A stretch of 64,000 nt of DNA from Tribonema minus (taxonomy: Eukaryota; Sar; Xanthophyceae; Tribonematales; Tribonemataceae). Below, in pieces: positions 59,135-64,000 of this stretch. Below the pieces are notes generated by a model. That model saw only the letters and a list, made by a program, of their open reading frames with translations. It was not told where the DNA came from and made no database searches. How positions within the stretch are numbered: the stretch's first letter is position 1; the number at the start of each line of letters is the position of its first letter. The position numbers and the translations under genes were made by a program. The stretch covers positions 868,001 through 932,000 of the forward strand of contig JAFCMP010000146.1 of the NCBI GenBank assembly GCA_017506865.1, written 5' to 3'.

Positions 59135-59350
59135 CTAGCTGTAAGGAATCTACATGTCGTATGACAGTATGAAAGTGTCGAAACGACAACCACTCAAACG
59201 CCGCCGCCGCCAAATGGCATCTCGGGGTCCTCCCCTACGTCCTCCTCCATGTGCCCCCCCCCCCTACTGTACGTATGGACTTGTATTTATAAAGGCCCAA
59301 GGGAGGCCGGGTTGCCTATGCAATCGAAAAGCTTGCGTCAACGCAGCAGC

Positions 59351-62300
59351 CTAGTCTGCGCTGTGCCCTAGGAGCTTGGATACCGGCGCCGCAACACAGC
59401 CCAGCATTCGCGCTCCACGTGTGTACGCCATGACGCGCTCCGCCAACTCCCGCGCCAGCGATATGCTCAGCTCAATGAGGATCTGACGCTTAGCTAACCC
59501 GGCCTTGCGTAACACATCTGCCTTCCCCCCCCCTGAGCACAGTGCTGAGTGCATTGCCAACTCCTTAACAAAAAGGCTTGTCTGCTTGCCCAGCCGTCCG
59601 TACGACTCCTGCACGAATGGCACAAAAGCCCAAGATGACGTCAAGGTGCCGGTGTGGTGCTTGACCTTCGCGTCCTCCCCCACCCCAGCAGCATAGCCGT
59701 CCGTGTTCGAGGCATTTGTTCTGCCTGTCAGGTACGAGCTCGCTGTGGGCGCGCGCACACTTGTGTCTAGCACTATTCCCTTGTTACGGTATGCACTGCT
59801 AAAGTGCAGACACCCTGGGTCAATGACTGTGTCCGCCCGATACCCCGGTACCTTGAAGACGCTAGCGTCCTCATTGCGGACAATAGAGACATGGTGCTGT
59901 CTCAAGATGCGCTGCAGGCACCGCTTTTGGGCAGTGTGTGTCGCGTTGTGCCCCCGTATGTGCTGGCTGGGGCAGCTGATCGCATGCGTGGAGGTGGGGC
60001 TCACATCACTGCACCGCCATGGGCACACCTCGCCCTGTATGCCCCACCCGTCTATGAAGATCGCAATCAAAATCATCGTGGCTGCTGCCATACTGGACAT
60101 GGGCGCCGCACCCGGGCGGTCATTGGCAGTGGGTGGCACGCTCATCCACGCCATTGCCCCGGACGCACGCTGGCTGCGCAGCTGCGCCAGGACCCGTGCG
60201 CTAGCCTGTTGGCGGCGGCGGCTGGTGTCGCGCGAGTCACCAATAGGTGCAGCCTGCGTCGGCTTGCCCACGGCACCAGCCGAGGCAGCCTCTAGGTCCT
60301 CCACCAGGCAATCCTCGTATTGGCGTCGAAGAACATTTGAAAGGCCGGCTTGTAGTCCGTGCGTGAAGTGACCGCGCCGGCGGCGGGGCACTACCTTCCT
60401 GCAGATCTCATCAGCATAGGCCTCCCAGTCGTCGTCGTCGTCCTCCTGCCCGCCGCTGCAGCTGCTTTCTTCCGCGCTAGTTTGTGTTTTAGCGGGCGTG
60501 GAAGGGGCAGCCGCGGCAGCGGCTTGAGGGCCAGGTACGGTCGCCGCCGCAGCGGCCGCCTCGGCGCCAGGCACAATGCCGTGGGTGTGTGGGGCTGGCT
60601 CAGTGGTCACCGTCTCCGTGACGGCAGTTGCGGCGTAGATCGCTTGCACCGCAGTGGGGAGCGTCGACGCTGCGGCCGTCGTATCTGCTGCCCACCGTAG
60701 CAACGATGCTGGGAGCTGCTCGGCCACAGCTGTGCGTGATTTTTCGCCGCCATCAGCTGTCAGCGCTCGCGTAGAGCGTCGCACGGCCTCGATGATTGGC
60801 GGCAGTCCCTGGTCCTCGCGTATTGCGCATGAGTGCTGCGCGAACCAGGTGACTGCGCCGTGTTCGTCAGTGCCGAGCCTCAGGGCCCCTGCTGCCACAG
60901 TGGCATGAATTATTGCCGGCCTCAGTGTTGTGCATGCCTGGGCCGTGTATGCGGCTGGTGCCAGTAGCCCCAAAAGCGGCATGCCCAGACCGCCTCGTCG
61001 CTCCGGCAACCGTGACGCCCGCAGTGGCACTGCGATGTCCGTGAGTTCTGGCGGGCCCAAGCGCGGCAATACCAGCACGCTGCCACTGCTGGCTTCCTCA
61101 TTGTCACCAGCAGTGCAGGCGGCCAGCAGGTGTGACTTCATGGCTGCCGCGGTAGAGCAGCCGTGCAGATGCAGCATGCGTTCGAGCGTCCATGCACAGA
61201 ACCCGTCAAACGCGTGCAACCATGTCTCACTCAAAGCCGTGTCAACGACCCGAGCTAAGAAGCCCATGCGCTTCGTCAGTGACCTGCGTAGAATGAACTG
61301 TGCTGCCTGTAGGTGATGCCGCGCCATTCCAGCTAGCTGCCACGACAATCGCCATGTCCCTGCGTCGACAAGATGCTTGCTCATGGCAGCGTGCACATAG
61401 GCTGGGTGCCCTACCGGTACCCCGACCGACGTAAAGCCCTGACTGGATTCTGGCATGGTGGTGTCCACAAACGGTATGTCAAGGGCGCGCAGGCGTGCTC
61501 TGGCCGCTTCATCAAACACTGTGCCGCGCATGGCGATGGCCAGCGACTTGTCTGGTCGAACGCGTAGGCCCCCTGCCGCCAGCCGGCGGATCACCTCTGC
61601 CACCCCAGCGGCCGCTGCATCGTCGAAGTAGGCAGCTTGCAGCACGTTGAGGTCATCCAGGAAAGCGCAGTGCGGGGCTGGCGGTTCCGCTGTGCTGTGG
61701 CCGTAGGCCGGCATACTGCCGGGCGTCGCATTCACTCCATCAGGGTAGAAGAGTAGGAAGGCCGCTGCCACTGCAAAGTACAGCGGCCCTAGAGGGTCCC
61801 CTTGCTGGCACCCTAGGTGGGAGCAGATAATGCGAGCTTCACCGTTCACCTCCACCCGCATCTCTGGGGCAGTGTCACCACAGTATACGGACTCAAAGTG
61901 CGGGAGCAGCTCCGGACAGAAGAGCATAAGCCCCCGCACAATGGCGGCGCGATCCACACTGTTAAATGCGTTCTCACAGTCCAGTTGGATAGTGGTGCCA
62001 TACAGCTCGTGCCACACGCGCGCGCGCGCTGCCACATGCTCGACGCCAGACCGGTATCCTACGCCAAACTGCGACATGGAGGCCAGCAGCCCCGATATCT
62101 TGCCCTTGACACTCCGTGCCGCTGTGGACCCGAGGAGTCTGCGCCAGACACTGGAGCAGGCGATCGGACGCCGCTTCTGTCCTATGCCTGAGAGGGCCGC
62201 GGCGCGGAGAAGCCGTTGCGATTGCTCCGGCAGCAGTTCGGGCTCAACAAGCAGCGTCGTGAACACCTTGGCCAGGTGATGAGCGAATGCCGGTTCCATC

Positions 62301-62659
62301 ACATCTGATTCTGAATCACCAGCTAGTCCTGGCGAGGCACTGCTCACGGGGCGGGTGGCTGCTTTCACTGGTGCACCAGGCCCAGCGGCCATCAAGAGGT
62401 GTTCATAGCGTAGGCCGTCCAGCCCTCCTGCCTTCCCCGCCCCTGCTGCGGACAAGGTCGACAGTATGTCTGCCGCCTCCACCTCGAGGCGCCGTCCGGC
62501 TGCGCTGGCAGCATCCTCAGGCCTATCGCTGTGATCATGTGCCTGACCCGATTCGAAAACAGGACTGCCGCTGCCAGCTGGCCCGGTGGTCGTTGCCACC
62601 CCTGCGCTGTGTAAGCAGTGCCGCCGGGCGTCGCGTACCAGGCCGCGCACTTGCTCCAT
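59351..62659 (-). CDS. Retrotransposon ORF2: reverse transcriptase plus C-terminal zinc motif and restriction-like endonuclease
   Basis: 1102 codons. Residues 78-90 (GGLDGLRYEHLL) and 160-170 (GQKRRPIAC) begin the RT. Motif A is LDCENAFNSVDR (Asp 227). The B-type motif is GCQQGDPLGP (283-292). The catalytic motif C is FLDD (333-336) where YADD is usual; both Asp are kept. A variable Ala/Thr/Pro-rich linker follows at about 650-750. A CCHC zinc motif (C-x3-C-x8-H-x3-C) lies at about 879-896, followed by HxxGHN. The last roughly 185 residues form a PD-(D/E)xK-like nuclease: YRADTVIDPG, GIVLDTSV and AKVKHH. The frame is complete from the ATG, so the RT core may be functional. The true start may lie upstream if the frameshift with ORF1 is real. 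Confidence 0.88.
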   Translation of the reverse strand: MEQVRGLVRDARRHCLHSAGVATTTGPAGSGSPVFESGQAHDHSDRPEDAASAAGRRLEVEAADILSTLSAAGAGKAGGLDGLRYEHLLMAAGPGAPVKAATRPVSSASPGLAGDSESDVMEPAFAHHLAKVFTTLLVEPELLPEQSQRLLRAAALSGIGQKRRPIACSSVWRRLLGSTAARSVKGKISGLLASMSQFGVGYRSGVEHVAARARVWHELYGTTIQLDCENAFNSVDRAAIVRGLMLFCPELLPHFESVYCGDTAPEMRVEVNGEARIICSHLGCQQGDPLGPLYFAVAAAFLLFYPDGVNATPGSMPAYGHSTAEPPAPHCAFLDDLNVLQAAYFDDAAAAGVAEVIRRLAAGGLRVRPDKSLAIAMRGTVFDEAARARLRALDIPFVDTTMPESSQGFTSVGVPVGHPAYVHAAMSKHLVDAGTWRLSWQLAGMARHHLQAAQFILRRSLTKRMGFLARVVDTALSETWLHAFDGFCAWTLERMLHLHGCSTAAAMKSHLLAACTAGDNEEASSGSVLVLPRLGPPELTDIAVPLRASRLPERRGGLGMPLLGLLAPAAYTAQACTTLRPAIIHATVAAGALRLGTDEHGAVTWFAQHSCAIREDQGLPPIIEAVRRSTRALTADGGEKSRTAVAEQLPASLLRWAADTTAAASTLPTAVQAIYAATAVTETVTTEPAPHTHGIVPGAEAAAAAATVPGPQAAAAAAPSTPAKTQTSAEESSCSGGQEDDDDDWEAYADEICRKVVPRRRRGHFTHGLQAGLSNVLRRQYEDCLVEDLEAASAGAVGKPTQAAPIGDSRDTSRRRQQASARVLAQLRSQRASGAMAWMSVPPTANDRPGAAPMSSMAAATMILIAIFIDGWGIQGEVCPWRCSDVSPTSTHAISCPSQHIRGHNATHTAQKRCLQRILRQHHVSIVRNEDASVFKVPGYRADTVIDPGCLHFSSAYRNKGIVLDTSVRAPTASSYLTGRTNASNTDGYAAGVGEDAKVKHHTGTLTSSWAFVPFVQESYGRLGKQTSLFVKELAMHSALCSGGGKADVLRKAGLAKRQILIELSISLARELAERVMAYTRGARMLGCVAAPVSKLLGHSAD

Positions 62660-62670
62660 TGGCGTATCGA

Positions 62671-64000
62671 CTACCCCGGCCGGGTGCCAGTTTCAGGGTG
62701 CTTTGCTGCCAGCACCTGTGCCGTGACCTCGTCTGCTGGGGCGCATGCTTCACGCGCCTCTAGTCGTGCGGCAGCCAAGCCTACCCCCCGTCGCTTGCCT
62801 GAGAGGGCAGCGCATGCTGTTTGCTGCCTGGAGTCAGCCTCCGTCCAGTCGGCATCGAAGTTCGTTTGTGCCGACGCCATAGCTGCGTTGTTTGGTTTGG
62901 GGGCCCGCAGCGCCGCTGCTGCTGACAGCGTCTTTCTCAGTAGCTCCGCGAAGTCGCCAGACAGCAACGCTGCCAGCCGGGCCGCAGGCGGCATACCGGT
63001 TCCCTCCGGTTGCCTACCAAAGGCCATCGCTGCTAGCAGGTGCAGCAGCCTGTAGCCGCGCTGCACTAGAGTCTGAGAAACCTGATGAGCAAACGCCCCG
63101 GCACCATGGTGGAGGCGCACCCGTGCCGCCTCACGTGCACTGTCTGTGGCGTCCGCCAGTAGTCGTGTGGCGTGCTCCACTAGCCGTGCCCACTGGGTGC
63201 ACTGCAGCTGAGTGCGGAAGGGGTTGGCAGTCGTGGTGAACCGCAGCAGCAGTAGATCCGCCTCATTGGTCTGGTCAAGTGCGTGGACGACCGAGGGCGT
63301 CGAGAGGTCCCAAGCCAGGGATGCTCGTGCCTGGGGCTTTGAGGGCCTGCCACTGGTGGTGGTGGTCGGGGGGGGCGGTGACGCGGCATCGTCCGGCGGG
63401 TCCACGTCCATGTCCGCCCATCCCACGGCCGTCCCGTGGGGGGGGCTGCTGTCCTGCAGCCTCAGGCTGTCAGACTGAGTGCGGCTGCCGGCGCTGCTAG
63501 GCGGTGCCGCAGCAGCTGCCGTTCGGCGCCGGCGTTGCGCGCCGGTTGCCGTGGCCGCCGGGCGTTTCTTGCTAGACTTTGAGTTGGCAGCGCCACTAGC
63601 CGGCACCGCCGGTAGTTTTGGAGGTGTCGCTGCGGCAGCCCCCGCCGCCGCGGCCGCGCCGTCGCTACCCGCACCCCCGCCCTCGGACTGGCCCGGGGGT
63701 ACTGCCGGGCGTGCGCGCGTAGGGGCGCTTCCATTCCGTCGACACGTGTGGCATGGCGAGGTCAGCGCGCATTGCCTCTGCCCCGCGCTGGCTGACATAT
63801 GGACCAGGCCGCAGGCACCTGTGCATGCACTCAGCTTCCTTACCGCCCGTAGGAAGTCTTCTGCCGTGCAACCATACATGGTGCTCATCTCCTGCACATG
63901 CTTGGCATGGTGTGCCCCAGTGCTGCAGGTACTGCTGCCTGAAGGGGCACGGTCACCGGATGGGTCGTGATCAACCTGCTGCCGGATGCCCTTGGCGTAT
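62671..64000 (-). CDS. Retrotransposon upstream ORF (N-terminal part), open to the window edge
   Basis: The minus-strand frame is open from the right edge to a TAG at 62671-62673, at least 442 codons. Near its visible start it has Cys/His-rich segments (TCSTGAHHAKH, then LSACTGACG and SPCHTC) that may bind zinc. The middle is basic and Pro/Ala/Ser-rich (SKKRPAATATGAQRRRR), suitable for nucleic-acid binding. The end (LAAKHPETGTRPG) resembles the region that precedes the RT in related elements. The stop lies 11 nt before the ORF2 ATG in a different frame. It may be a separate ORF1, or the N-terminal part of one long protein broken by a one-base change. Confidence 0.7.
   Translation of the reverse strand, partial: YAKGIRQQVDHDPSGDRAPSGSSTCSTGAHHAKHVQEMSTMYGCTAEDFLRAVRKLSACTGACGLVHMSASAGQRQCALTSPCHTCRRNGSAPTRARPAVPPGQSEGGGAGSDGAAAAAGAAAATPPKLPAVPASGAANSKSSKKRPAATATGAQRRRRTAAAAAPPSSAGSRTQSDSLRLQDSSPPHGTAVGWADMDVDPPDDAASPPPPTTTTSGRPSKPQARASLAWDLSTPSVVHALDQTNEADLLLLRFTTTANPFRTQLQCTQWARLVEHATRLLADATDSAREAARVRLHHGAGAFAHQVSQTLVQRGYRLLHLLAAMAFGRQPEGTGMPPAARLAALLSGDFAELLRKTLSAAAALRAPKPNNAAMASAQTNFDADWTEADSRQQTACAALSGKRRGVGLAAARLEAREACAPADEVTAQVLAAKHPETGTRPG

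Larger units (their letters stand above)
57593..59276 (-). repeat. Tandem array of two 840-bp units holding the retroelement 3' end
   Basis: The units begin near 57593, 58433 and 59273 (GTATGGACTTGTATTTAT), an exact 840-bp period. Units 1 and 2 differ at only a handful of positions, mostly in the first 100 bp. The third start continues into the long element instead of closing the unit. Each unit holds the 3' UTR, a 207-codon frame and about 130 bp of other sequence including a short poly-C run. The near identity implies recent duplication or ongoing homogenisation. Confidence 0.9.
59277..64000 (-). mobile_element. Non-LTR retrotransposon with restriction-like endonuclease, 5' end beyond window
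   Basis: The element reads right to left: an upstream ORF (62671 to beyond 64000), a reverse transcriptase ORF (59351-62659), then a short 3' UTR ending in TATAAATACAAGTCCATACGTAC near 59273. There is no LTR and no poly-A tail. A C-terminal zinc motif plus PD-(D/E)xK-like nuclease after the RT recalls the R2/NeSL-type (RLE) lineage, which tends to insert at specific or preferred targets. The 5' end is outside the window, so full length cannot be measured. Confidence 0.85.

Noticed and set aside
59703-60371. Plus-strand frame of 222 codons inside the retroelement
   Set aside because: It is antisense to the conserved nuclease/linker part of ORF2 and has no motif of its own.

Overview
This is a nuclear genome window from a eukaryote, most likely a flagellated, GC-rich alga or related protist. 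It carries an axonemal dynein gene split into dozens of short, GC-rich exons. Introns are mostly GT-AG with a clear GC-AG minority. Short TTAGGG/CCCTAA telomere-type tracts are scattered through the introns. A haptophyte-like alga is my best guess, but that is inference from style, not a marker-based assignment.

Layout. (1) About 163-47640, + strand: one very large gene for an inner-arm, single-headed type axonemal dynein heavy chain (DNAH3/7/12-like). I could place 58 exons that join in one frame for 9573 nt (3190 residues plus stop). The 5' end, which should encode the N-terminal tail, lies before the window. The exons run in canonical order: linker, AAA1 to AAA4 with four intact P-loops, stalk and microtubule-binding domain, AAA5, AAA6, C-terminal domain. 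(2) 48033-54708, + strand: a complete 7-exon gene for a secreted metzincin zinc protease (M72/reprolysin-like) of 864 residues. It has a signal peptide, a zinc motif split by an intron, and two lectin-like C-terminal repeats. (3) 54709-57220: no convincing gene; it includes a long GCT/GCC trinucleotide tract. (4) 57233-64000, mostly - strand: remains of a non-LTR retrotransposon family with a restriction-like endonuclease. There is a short inverted 3' fragment bounded by a 13-bp direct repeat, two tandem 840-bp units carrying the 3' end, and a near full-length element (RT ORF plus an upstream ORF separated by what looks like a one-base frameshift) that leaves the window at the right edge.

The most unusual feature is in the dynein introns. 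Many exons are accompanied by one to five degraded partial copies of their own edge, including the splice site, lying in the adjacent intron at roughly 70-200 bp spacing. These 'exon echoes', together with telomere-like tracts, poly-C acceptor tracts and an extended donor motif, suggest introns that grow (or arose) by local tandem duplication across splice junctions.
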